DNA of 25,878 bases from Firmicutes bacterium AM31-12AC (GTDB lineage Bacteria; Bacillota; Clostridia; Lachnospirales; Lachnospiraceae): positions 1 through 25,878 of the forward strand of contig QUJA01000038.1 in the NCBI GenBank assembly GCA_003480425.1, in the 5' to 3' direction. The stretch's first letter is position 1. Every line of letters begins with the position of its first letter. The notes below the pieces were generated by a model. That model did not search any database and was not told where the DNA came from. It worked only from the letters and a program-made list of their open reading frames with translations. Below are positions 1 through 7,401 of this stretch, piece by piece. The position numbers were made by a program, and so were the translations under genes.

Positions 1-79
1 TTAGTGGCTTTTTTACGAGTAAAAAAAGCCACTAAACTCCGTCCCCGAATGGCACTAACCCCCGTCCCCAATTGGCTCC
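1..79. repeat. REP-like hairpin element, also possible terminator
   Basis: Bases 1-35 form an almost perfect inverted repeat: TTAGTGGC plus a T run, a tiny loop, then an A run plus GCCACTAA. It is followed by ACTCCGTCCCC, and at 51-69 a partial second copy reads GGCACTAACCCCCGTCCCC. The same layout (CTCCGTCCC flank, CTAA, GC-rich stem with T/A runs) recurs at 19208-19260 and, diverged, at 25840-25878, so this is a dispersed repeat. It sits just past the stop of the minus-strand gene at 86 and could end that transcript. No transposase is visible in the window. Confidence 0.7.
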
Positions 80-85
80 CCCTTC

Positions 86-613
86 CTATTTCGAGAACAA
101 CACTCCTAACAGGCTTCTCTTCTTAATCGCCTGTATCTCACTGGAACTGCGAATCACCTGTGCAGACATTCCCATATTACGCAATTCCTGTTTCAATTCA
201 ACAGCCTGCTTTTCCGATAGTCCATCTTTCACAAGAAATGGAGTTTGCCTTAAATTCCCATTGATCTTAAAATCAAATTTTCTTGCTATATTCGCATAAT
301 CTGTTCCCTGTCCGATATAATCTACCATCAATCCAAGGGCAATTACTTGTTTCGAAGGATACTCCGGTATATCATACCATTCGTCTACCGGCTCCATCTT
401 ATATTTGATTCCATAAAAATCAAATGCTTCTTCTATATAAGAACATACTTCGCCATCCAGACTTTCAAAAAGAATGATTGGCAGATTCAATACAATTTTT
501 CGGGCTTCATGTTCTTCCATCCCGGTTATTATATGTAGATATCTTGCTATCTCCAACTCTTTACCTTTACAATTATTCAGTATCACCCGGTAATTTTGTT
601 CTTGCTGTATCAT
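86..613 (-). CDS. Hypothetical protein with L7/L12-like (ClpS-like) fold
   Basis: A 175-residue protein that I do not recognise as a named family. Residues about 8-75 resemble the C-terminal domain of ribosomal protein L7/L12 and the related ClpS fold: a strand (YRVILNN), a helix, the pattern TGMEEHEARKIVLNLP, a strand (IILFESLDG), then a helix with a final strand. The segment near 125-160 (FLVKDGLSEKQAVELKQEL, ending MSAQVI) repeats the second half of that pattern, so the protein may carry a duplicated, degenerate fold. It has no signal peptide or membrane segment. The ATG at 613 is 11 bases past the nrdG stop, which suggests co-transcription with nrdG. The function is unknown; a protein-binding role would be a guess. 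Confidence 0.75.
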   Translation of the reverse strand: MIQQEQNYRVILNNCKGKELEIARYLHIITGMEEHEARKIVLNLPIILFESLDGEVCSYIEEAFDFYGIKYKMEPVDEWYDIPEYPSKQVIALGLMVDYIGQGTDYANIARKFDFKINGNLRQTPFLVKDGLSEKQAVELKQELRNMGMSAQVIRSSSEIQAIKKRSLLGVLFSK

Positions 614-623
614 ACTGCCTCTC

Positions 624-1151
624 CTATTTATTCAAATCAGACAGCACAAGCTGTCCTTTTTCTTTGCTTTTCTTCATATCTATAATTCTCTGGTTTCTGG
701 AGCCTCTGAACTTAAGTGAAATATCTTTCAAGTCTTCCTCAAATTTACCATCCACAAGAATGTCAATGTTTCCAAGTATTTCATCTGTTACTTCTGTATA
801 TTTTCTTCCGCCCGGAATTAAATCCTCATTCACAGTAAATCCTGAATACATCCAAATGTCTTTGTCCGGACACTCTTTTCTCATTCTCCGGATTAGTTTT
901 ACAAGTTCTCTTTGATTCTCCGGCTCCATCGGTTCGCCCCCGAGTATTGTCAGTCCTTGATAATATGGTTTAGACACTTCGCTAATAATAAAATCTTCTG
1001 TTTCCTGTGTGTATTCCATCCCATAATTAAAATCCCATGTCTGAGGCTGAAAACAACCTTTGCAATGATTTGTGCAACCAGATACAAACAGACTTACTCT
1101 GATTCCGACTCCATTTGCACAATCTGCGATTAATATTTCACCATAATGCAT
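624..1151 (-). CDS. nrdG: Anaerobic ribonucleoside-triphosphate reductase activating protein
   Basis: A radical SAM activase that uses a 4Fe-4S cluster and S-adenosylmethionine to place the glycyl radical on NrdD. The cluster motif CX3CX2C is at residues 26-33 (CTNHCKGC), preceded by the usual GVGIRVSLFVSG, with LTILGGEPM in the middle, as in the family. The length of 175 residues is normal. I chose the ATG at 1151 because GGAGG lies 7 bases before it and the family begins close to MHYGEI; an upstream start at 1190 would add 13 residues overlapping that ribosome site. It lies about 40 bases after the rsmH-like gene. Its partner nrdD is about 11 kb away, which is unusual because the pair is normally adjacent. 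Confidence 0.93.
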   Translation of the reverse strand: MHYGEILIADCANGVGIRVSLFVSGCTNHCKGCFQPQTWDFNYGMEYTQETEDFIISEVSKPYYQGLTILGGEPMEPENQRELVKLIRRMRKECPDKDIWMYSGFTVNEDLIPGGRKYTEVTDEILGNIDILVDGKFEEDLKDISLKFRGSRNQRIIDMKKSKEKGQLVLSDLNK

Positions 1152-1191
1152 TGCTAGTCCTCCATCCCATTTATTTTTTACAAAGCACACG

Positions 1192-2250
1192 CTACTTTTC
1201 TGCTTTCACAGCCCAACGCATCTTCGTTGATCTTGCTCTTCCATTCTGTGCACATTCCTGTGCCGACGGACGGATCACATCCTTAGCATAATCCGAATAA
1301 ATACCGGCCTTATATCCATCCTTCAGTGCACGTTTCACAAGCCTGTCCTCTCCCGAATGAAATGTTAAAATTGCCACTCGGCCACCCGGACGAAGTGCCG
1401 ACGGCAGCTTTTCCATAAACTCATACAACACTTCAAATTCTCGATTCACATCTATACGCAATGCCTGGAATGTTCTCTGACACGTTTTTTTAACTGCATC
1501 TTTCTTCTCTTTTTCCGGAAGAAAATCCAATGTCTTTTCAATTACTTGTCGGAGTTTTGTAGTAGTATCAATTCGATTGCCCTTTCGAACTTCATCTGTG
1601 ATTGCTTTTGCAAGCTCCTCACAATATGGCTCATCCGAATTTTCATATAACATACCTGCAAGCTCTTCTCTTGAAATTGTATCAAGACGCTCTGCTGCAC
1701 TGATTCCTTTTTCCTGATTTAAACGTAAATCTAAAGGACCGTCTACCTTAAATGAAAATCCTCTTTTAGGATTATCAATCTGCATAGATGATACTCCCAG
1801 ATCTGCCAAAATGAAATCAAATCCACCTACCTCTTTGGCTATTTCATCTATTGTACAGAAATTTTGCAAACGAATTGTCAAAATGTCTTCACCAAATCCC
1901 TGATCTGCCAGACGTTTTCTTGTTTTTGCTGATTCCTCCGGGTCCACATCTGTCGCATAAATGTGCCCGTTCCCATCCAGGCACTGAAGCATCGCTTTCG
2001 TGTGACCGCCATACCCCAGCGTCGCATCAAATCCAATCTCTCCCGGCTGAATCTTCAAGAACTCCAGAATCTCCTGCACCATAATGGAAATGTGCATGCC
2101 CGCCGGAGTATTTCCCTTCTGGATAACATGCTGAATCGTATCCTGATATTTTTCCGGTTGTAACTCTTTGTATTTTTCCTCAAACTTTTTTGGGTATTTC
2201 CCTTTGTAGCGCACACGTCTCTTGTGCGGTGTCTGCGTTTCCTTTTCCAT
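1192..2250 (-). CDS. rsmH: RsmH-type 16S rRNA (cytosine-N4) methyltransferase
   Basis: The RsmH/MraW family methylates N4 of C1402 in 16S rRNA with SAM. The motifs are clear: DATLGYGGHT (residues 75-84) for SAM binding, QNF, ILADLGVSSMQIDNPKRGFS, FQALRIDVNRE, LTFHSGEDRLVK (usual form FHSLEDRIVK) and a C-terminal RPSAQECAQNGRARSTKMR. The protein has 352 residues and a basic N-terminal extension of about 50 residues before the family normally starts. No mraZ, ftsL or pbp genes adjoin it, so it is outside the division cluster and could be a second paralogue with a slightly different target; this is an inference. The start ATG at 2250 has AAGGAAA upstream. Confidence 0.88.
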   Translation of the reverse strand: MEKETQTPHKRRVRYKGKYPKKFEEKYKELQPEKYQDTIQHVIQKGNTPAGMHISIMVQEILEFLKIQPGEIGFDATLGYGGHTKAMLQCLDGNGHIYATDVDPEESAKTRKRLADQGFGEDILTIRLQNFCTIDEIAKEVGGFDFILADLGVSSMQIDNPKRGFSFKVDGPLDLRLNQEKGISAAERLDTISREELAGMLYENSDEPYCEELAKAITDEVRKGNRIDTTTKLRQVIEKTLDFLPEKEKKDAVKKTCQRTFQALRIDVNREFEVLYEFMEKLPSALRPGGRVAILTFHSGEDRLVKRALKDGYKAGIYSDYAKDVIRPSAQECAQNGRARSTKMRWAVKAEK

Positions 2251-2292
2251 ATTAATTTCCTTTCCTCTACAAACTATAAGTAATAGTATATC

Positions 2293-3627
2293 TCAATCTC
2301 TTTCTGCAAGATAGCGTTTCAGCAAAAATGTACAAAAATATGGAAATGTACAAATATTATTTTCAATTCCCAAATTACTATCTGCCAGTTTAATTCCCCA
2401 ATGAATATCACTGTAGTTTTTGTTTTCAATTAATTGCCTCAAAGATTTTGATCGATTTCGATTCGCTTTTACTTCAACTGGAACAAGTTCTGTTTTTGTA
2501 CGCACAAAAAAATCTTCTTCTAATGTAGAATTTTCTTTTTTATAATAATACAGCCCAAGCCCCTGTTTTAAAAATGCTTCTGCTACAAAATTCTCATATA
2601 AAGCACCTTTATATACTCCAAGATTTCTATTCGCACGTAAATCTTCCTGTGCTTCCTCATCTAACGTAGAAATCAGCAGTCCTGTATCTGGATAATATAA
2701 TTTAAATTTTGTGTCATCATAATTGCCTTTTAAAGGTAGTTCCGGAAAATACAGGCAATTACACACAGAAACTACACCTGCATCCCTTAACCATTCAATG
2801 CACCCGGTATACTCACGACTTCTGGAGTTTTTCGTCACTTTACTTAACTGAAATTTTTTATTCTCCTTCGCCAACTGTGCCGGTACACTCCTATATACAC
2901 TTGCAATCTTTGCCTGATCCAGTCCCTCTGCATATTTACGTATATCTTCCTCGTAATCCATCCGTATCTGATTCTGAATTTCCAAAGTATCTGTAAATGT
3001 ATTCGTCTCTATATACTGTTTTACCACTGCCGGCATTCCACCTAATACGCAGTACTCAAGAAATAATTTTTTATATACATTCAACTCCGTTTCATTAAAT
3101 GCCGTTCCTGTTCTCATATGTTCTAATATTTCCAGAATATGAACCTCTGAATAACCTTTTGCCCACAAGAACTCTTCAAAATCCATAGAAAACATTTCAT
3201 AATCTGTTTTATATCCCACACTATTGCTATGAATTTTTTTGTAATTAATACCTAGTAGAGAGCCGCTGCAAATAATATCAAATCTTCCATCTACCTTAAA
3301 TGCTTTTAAAGATGTCGCTATATCCGGAAATTCCTGCAATTCATCAAAAACAATCAATGTTTTTCCCGGTTCAAACCGCTTTGTCGGATCTAAGAGAGAA
3401 ATATTTTTAATAATATTTTCCACCTCATACCCATCACTTAAAATCGTCTTATATTTTTGTTCAAAAACAAAGTTGATATACACAATATTATCATAATTGC
3501 TTTCCGCAAAATGATTAATTGATTCCGTCTTTCCTATTTGCCTTGCACCTTTTATAATTAACGGATTTTTATCTGGTTTCTGTTTCCACTCCAACAAATA
3601 CTCATCGATTTTTCTTTTCAAATACAT
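2293..3627 (-). CDS. AAA ATPase with C-terminal DUF4143 nuclease-like domain
   Basis: A 444-residue member of the AAA_14/DUF4143 family, usually annotated as ATP-binding protein. Walker A is GARQIGKT at residues 27-34, and Walker B is TLIVFDELQEFP near residue 90. The C-terminal part holds a PD-(D/E)XK-like pattern, EEDFFVR followed by VPVEVKANR near residues 378-400, typical of DUF4143. The start ATG at 3627 has GGAGG 7 bases upstream. These genes are widespread and often solitary; roles in defence or toxin-antitoxin function have been suggested but not settled. Here it is preceded by a tandem repeat array (3678-3830) and lies between housekeeping genes and a sugar locus, which suits a mobile or accessory gene. 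Confidence 0.88.
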   Translation of the reverse strand: MYLKRKIDEYLLEWKQKPDKNPLIIKGARQIGKTESINHFAESNYDNIVYINFVFEQKYKTILSDGYEVENIIKNISLLDPTKRFEPGKTLIVFDELQEFPDIATSLKAFKVDGRFDIICSGSLLGINYKKIHSNSVGYKTDYEMFSMDFEEFLWAKGYSEVHILEILEHMRTGTAFNETELNVYKKLFLEYCVLGGMPAVVKQYIETNTFTDTLEIQNQIRMDYEEDIRKYAEGLDQAKIASVYRSVPAQLAKENKKFQLSKVTKNSRSREYTGCIEWLRDAGVVSVCNCLYFPELPLKGNYDDTKFKLYYPDTGLLISTLDEEAQEDLRANRNLGVYKGALYENFVAEAFLKQGLGLYYYKKENSTLEEDFFVRTKTELVPVEVKANRNRSKSLRQLIENKNYSDIHWGIKLADSNLGIENNICTFPYFCTFLLKRYLAERD

Positions 3628-3677
3628 ATCAATGCCTCCATGTTGTACCTTACCTACTTTATAATATATTCATATTA

Positions 3678-3830
3678 TCACATTTTATGAAGATATTCCA
3701 ACCTTGTTTCACATTTCATGAGCGTATTTTTCGCTTTTTATCACATTTCATGAGCGTATTTTTCGCTTTTTTATCACATTTTATGAGCGTATTTCTTGCT
3801 TTTCACCACATTTTATGAGTGTAATTTCTC
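3678..3830. repeat. Tandem array of about five 32-bp repeats
   Basis: This is the main content of the 320-base gap between 3627 and 3948. Units begin with CACATTT(C/T)ATGAG at 3679 (degenerate), 3710, 3742, 3775 and 3807, a period of 31-33 bases. The core on the plus strand is CACATTTCATGAGCGTATTT followed by a T-rich stretch containing CGC. Copies at 3710 and 3742 are nearly identical; the outer ones have diverged. There are no unique spacers, so it is not a CRISPR array. It sits directly upstream of the ATPase gene start, in its leader or promoter region. On the minus strand two units read as tiny ORFs of 11 and 13 codons that overlap at ATGA. Confidence 0.85.
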
Positions 3831-3837
3831 AACCCAG

Positions 3838-3884
3838 CAAAAAAAATCCGCTGTCATAGAATATATTAACTATAACAACGGATT
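3838..3884 (-). terminator. Rho-independent terminator of the glycan operon
   Basis: On the minus strand an imperfect stem joins AATCCG (plus 3845-3850) to CGGATT (plus 3879-3884), with inner pairing of TGT/ACA and ATAG/CTAT around an AT-rich loop. It is followed by a run of eight T residues (plus-strand A run 3839-3846). It lies 64 bases past the stop of the last gene of the operon. Confidence 0.8.
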
Positions 3885-3947
3885 AATTTGAAACTGGAAG
3901 TTAACATGAAACTTCTTCACAGTAAACTTTCTATTAGGATTTAGAAT

Positions 3948-5240
3948 TTAGATATCCAGATTAATTATCTGATTATCTTCCAATTTATAATTTCCCCCAT
4001 CCATATTTTTACGAACAAATGGCACACCTTTTCTCACATAAAAAATATTATCCTTAATCAACGCATCCGGATTTTCTGCCGGACTGATTGTTCCCCCAAG
4101 ATCATCAAAACTAACATTATTGCAAAAGGTATTATGAATTGCTTCCTGCAGACAGAACATTACGCAGCCGCCTTCATTTTGTCTGCTGTAATTATATTCA
4201 TAAATAGTTCCATCTCCAGAGTCTGCATCATATGCCATTCCATCTTGATTTAGTCTTGTATCAGCACCTTCATTATATCTAAACAATGCATCTTTGCACT
4301 TCCAAGGCCAGATAGCCGCAGCTACCTTCCCTAATCGGTTTCCCGGTTCATTATATATCCGATCATTAATTTCACAAGCAATAGAATCTGCCATATTATG
4401 TTCTACCAATGGCCGTAATGCATACATTGCTGTAATACCATCCCCACCTGCTGCTTTCACATAATTATCGCAAATCCGTATATTTTCATGTCCGTACTTT
4501 AAAAATATCTCCTCTTCCAGTTCCGCTCCCTGGAATTTCTCATGTGCATAAGTGTAGCCTACCGCAATTCCCCAACGGCTCACTTGATACACAAAACATC
4601 CCTCAACCATGACATCTTTATAGCGTGCAGCTCCTGTAACTTCTTCCTTTTCCGGACGAAGGGCTGTCATGTAAATACCGCCGTTATTCATATGTTTATC
4701 GTATACATTACCATTTACATCATGAATCAATAAATTACGCAGCGTAATTCCATGACGCACCCCTTTATTTTTTGCTATGACGGCAACTCCGGTACGATTC
4801 ATTTTATCTCCAAGAGAATAATGTTCTCCTATAATCTTATCCGCCTCATTTGTAATTTCCAGTTCTTCCACAACGATATATTCTGCGTCATATAATAAAA
4901 CTGCGGAAGAAACGTATCCATGATATACATGTGTCGGTGCATCCAGCAAATTGCCATAATCCTGATACCATATTCCTTGTCCACAGGCTTCAATACGCGG
5001 TGCGTTTCCGTCTCCATACGCTCCGATCACAATCGGTGCATCTTTGCTTCCGCTATCTGTCACCTGAAGATATTGTCCATAAAACACACTGCCTCTCTCA
5101 AGCAGTACTTTATCTCCCGGCTGCAGACTTATATGGTTTATCGCAAACAGACTGGCAAATGCATTTTCTTCTGTCAATCCATCATTCGAATCATTTCCCG
5201 TCTTCGAACTCACGTAATACGTCTTCGATAAGCTTGTCAT
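3948..5240 (-). CDS. GH136-type lacto-N-biosidase, catalytic beta-helix subunit (cytoplasmic)
   Basis: A right-handed parallel beta-helix protein of 430 residues starting TSLSKTYYVSSKTGNDSNDG, the usual entry of this fold. I assign it to GH136 lacto-N-biosidase (releases lacto-N-biose from lacto-N-tetraose-type chains) because of its fold, size, partner gene and locus. DGMAYDAD (first and last Asp, residues 333 and 340) has the seven-residue spacing I recall for the GH136 catalytic acids. There is no signal peptide, so it acts in the cytoplasm, as known for the Roseburia hominis two-subunit enzyme. The start is set by GGGAGG six bases before the ATG at 5240, giving a 50-base overlap with the preceding gene. 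Other beta-helix lyases are the alternative. Confidence 0.72.
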   Translation of the reverse strand: MTSLSKTYYVSSKTGNDSNDGLTEENAFASLFAINHISLQPGDKVLLERGSVFYGQYLQVTDSGSKDAPIVIGAYGDGNAPRIEACGQGIWYQDYGNLLDAPTHVYHGYVSSAVLLYDAEYIVVEELEITNEADKIIGEHYSLGDKMNRTGVAVIAKNKGVRHGITLRNLLIHDVNGNVYDKHMNNGGIYMTALRPEKEEVTGAARYKDVMVEGCFVYQVSRWGIAVGYTYAHEKFQGAELEEEIFLKYGHENIRICDNYVKAAGGDGITAMYALRPLVEHNMADSIACEINDRIYNEPGNRLGKVAAAIWPWKCKDALFRYNEGADTRLNQDGMAYDADSGDGTIYEYNYSRQNEGGCVMFCLQEAIHNTFCNNVSFDDLGGTISPAENPDALIKDNIFYVRKGVPFVRKNMDGGNYKLEDNQIINLDI

Positions 5241-5652
5241 ACGCATCCTCCCGTAACCTTTTTTCAATAATCTGTGCTACTTCTTCATAAGTAAAGAAAT
5301 CGCCAAAATATCGTCCAAACAAATCCATGTTTTGTTCATAAAAAGTTTTCTTTTCCTGCTCTGTAAATTCTGGACATAAGCCTGTGTTTCGAACCGCTTC
5401 ACTCGGCTGAACAAAATCCAGCTTTAACCGTGTCAGTTCATACTGTAAATACGCCGGTGCTGAAAAATATCTTGGGCCGTAGAATATTTCATTTTCCTGC
5501 TCCATCGTCTTTAGCATTTCGTTATGTTTCTGTCGTCTTGCTTCTAGTCCTTCCATGGAAGGATCTTCTAGCAGCCCCATTTTTTTTGCCAAAAAGAAAG
5601 CTCCCTGTGCCTTTCTTAAACCATCTGCTTTTATACAATAATTCTGCTGCAT
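5191..5652 (-). CDS. Putative GH136 helical partner subunit (chaperone-like)
   Basis: A 153-residue all-helical protein. The C-terminal half (EFTEQEKKTFYEQNMDLFGR, then EVAQIIEKRL and a final helix) resembles the chaperone helices of SurA/parvulin proteins, but no rotamase domain follows. In GH136 enzymes of Clostridia a helical domain I, fused or separate, helps fold and complete the catalytic beta-helix domain II; Roseburia hominis encodes them as two genes. Position directly before the beta-helix gene, with overlap, fits this role. The start ATG at 5652 shares a base with the permease stop (TAATG), with AGGAG 10 bases upstream. By sequence alone I can only say SurA-like; the GH136 role comes from context. 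Confidence 0.62.
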   Translation of the reverse strand: MQQNYCIKADGLRKAQGAFFLAKKMGLLEDPSMEGLEARRQKHNEMLKTMEQENEIFYGPRYFSAPAYLQYELTRLKLDFVQPSEAVRNTGLCPEFTEQEKKTFYEQNMDLFGRYFGDFFTYEEVAQIIEKRLREDAYDKLIEDVLREFEDGK

Positions 5653-6458
5653 TATTTTACTGCTCCTGTAATTCCATTTGCAAAGCTCTTCTGTAAGCAC
5701 AAGAAAATAATTGCAGTTGGAAGTGTACAAATTAATACCCCAAGCATTAACATACCATAATCAACGCTATAACCGCTCTTCAAGTTTGCAACGAGCATCG
5801 GCATTGTGATTGCCTTGCTATCCTGTAAAATGATTGTTGGCCATAAGTAGTTATTCCATGCATTCATAAATGTTACTGTCATGGCTGCTCCATATGTAGA
5901 TTTCATGACCGGAATAAACATCTTAAAGAAAATCTGAACTTCACTTAACCCTTCAAGTCTTGCCGCCTCGATAATATCATGTGGGAAAGAACGGGCTGCC
6001 TGCCTAAACAACATGATCATAAATGGAGTAGAAATCGATGGAAGTGCAAGTGCGATCCATGTATTGACCAGTCCCCACGAAGTAAACATTTTAAACAGTG
6101 GGATCATAATCGCTACAAATGGAAGCATCATTGCAAGAAGCAAAATGCTCATCAAAATATCTTTTCCTTTGTCGTGGTAAATCTCAAATCCATATCCGGC
6201 AATTGAACATACAAGCAATGCTACAACTGTAATAATGATTGCATTTCTAAATGAATTAAACATTGCAAGTCCAAGATTCTGCATACCTACCAGCGTCTTG
6301 AAGTTTTCTACCAGATAAGTGCCCGGATAAAGTCGCCCTCTTACGACATCGATACTTGTATTTGTTGCTCCACAAAGCATGTAATACAGTGGAAATGCAG
6401 ATAAGAAGCTTGCAATAATTAAAACTGCATAGGAACTAATTGATTTCATCTTAGTCAC
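5652..6458 (-). CDS. Sugar ABC transporter permease, MalG type
   Basis: An inner-membrane permease of the CUT1 carbohydrate importer family, about 268 residues with six predicted membrane segments. The ATPase-contact EAA loop is EAARLEGLSEVQIFFKMFIP. It pairs with the permease encoded just upstream. The start is uncertain: I chose the GTG at 6458, which has AGTAGG 8 bases upstream and overlaps the previous stop by 8 bases; a GTG at 6467 or an ATG at 6449 are alternatives. No ATPase gene is present in the locus, as is usual for Firmicutes CUT1 systems that share one MsmX-type ATPase. Confidence 0.92.
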   Translation of the reverse strand: MTKMKSISSYAVLIIASFLSAFPLYYMLCGATNTSIDVVRGRLYPGTYLVENFKTLVGMQNLGLAMFNSFRNAIIITVVALLVCSIAGYGFEIYHDKGKDILMSILLLAMMLPFVAIMIPLFKMFTSWGLVNTWIALALPSISTPFMIMLFRQAARSFPHDIIEAARLEGLSEVQIFFKMFIPVMKSTYGAAMTVTFMNAWNNYLWPTIILQDSKAITMPMLVANLKSGYSVDYGMLMLGVLICTLPTAIIFLCLQKSFANGITGAVK

Positions 6459-7329
6459 GTTTATCACCTACTTTCATCTGAATTGCAGACAGAATTGCTA
6501 CCATTATAAGAATACATACAGACAATGCTGCTGCATAATTAAATTTCGGTGTCTCCACAAAGGAAATATTGTAGATATAATGCGCCAGTGTCATTGTTGA
6601 CTTACCAGGACCTCCGGCAGTCAAGTTCATAGACTCGTCGAACAACTGCAATGTTCCTGAAGTTGACATAATTGCTGTCATAAGGATTGTCGGCTTCAAA
6701 AGTGGAATCGTAATCTTTATAAACTGCTTAAATGGTGTTGCTCCGTCGATATAGCTTGCCTCATATACGGAATAATCAATATTCTGTAATCCTGCAAGAT
6801 AAAATACCATGTTATAACCTGTCCATCTCCAGATTAAGGCTATAATAATTACCCATCGTGCCGGCCATGTGCTCTGGAACCAGTCAACAGAAGATAACCC
6901 AATTGCTGTAAGCACTCGATTCACAACTCCATCCGGAGCAAACAAAGACTTAAATATCATAGAATAAGATACAAGTGATGTTGCACAAGGAAGGAAGATT
7001 AATGTACGGAAAATGCCTTTTCCTTTAATTTTCGGGCTATTCAAAAGCTGCGCCAGGATCAGAGCCAAAACAAGCATGATCGGAACCTGGATTATAAAAT
7101 AAAATATTGTATTAAACAAGCATTGTTGAAATGTTTTATCCTGAAAAACTCTGGCGTAATTTGATACTCCAGTAAACACTCCCCCCGTTTTTCTAAAAGA
7201 AAGCAGGATTGCCTGTGCCATTGGATAAAAACAAAATACAAATATTAAAAGTGCTGCCGGAAGCAGAAACGCCCATCCGGTAAGATTATACTTTTTTTCT
7301 AAAGTTAATTTTGTTTTCTTTTTTTCCAT
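6451..7329 (-). CDS. Sugar ABC transporter permease, MalF type
   Basis: The partner CUT1 permease, 292 residues, with a first membrane segment near residues 15-38 and five more. The EAA loop is YEASYIDGATPFKQFIKITIP near residue 190. The ATG at 7329 is preceded by AGGAG with 6 bases between. It is separated from the binding-protein gene by a 72-base spacer that contains a stable hairpin. With the binding protein and the second permease it would import an oligosaccharide; the neighbouring GH136 and GH112 genes point to lacto-N-tetraose, lacto-N-biose or galacto-N-biose. Confidence 0.92.
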   Translation of the reverse strand: MEKKKTKLTLEKKYNLTGWAFLLPAALLIFVFCFYPMAQAILLSFRKTGGVFTGVSNYARVFQDKTFQQCLFNTIFYFIIQVPIMLVLALILAQLLNSPKIKGKGIFRTLIFLPCATSLVSYSMIFKSLFAPDGVVNRVLTAIGLSSVDWFQSTWPARWVIIIALIWRWTGYNMVFYLAGLQNIDYSVYEASYIDGATPFKQFIKITIPLLKPTILMTAIMSTSGTLQLFDESMNLTAGGPGKSTMTLAHYIYNISFVETPKFNYAAALSVCILIMVAILSAIQMKVGDKRD

Positions 7330-7340
7330 ATTTTTCTCCT

Positions 7341-7388
7341 AAAACAGAACCGGGAACGCAATACTGCACTCCCGGCACATCCTGTTTT
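7341..7388 (-). terminator. Intercistronic hairpin, probable partial terminator or mRNA stabiliser
   Basis: CCGGGA (7350-7355) pairs with TCCCGG (7370-7375), and an outer AAAACAG/CTGTTTT pair (7341-7347, 7382-7388) extends the stem. It lies between the binding-protein gene and the first permease. Hairpins here commonly let the binding protein be made in excess over the permeases. The U run is short, so read-through is expected. Confidence 0.6.
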
Positions 7389-7401
7389 TAATCGTTGATG
7401 A

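Noticed and set aside
3678..3830. CRISPR array
   Set aside because: The repeats are contiguous and degenerate, with no unique spacers and no cas genes nearby.
4829..5290. Several open frames inside the beta-helix gene on both strands
   Set aside because: They have no ribosome sites and lie wholly within a gene with clear family features.
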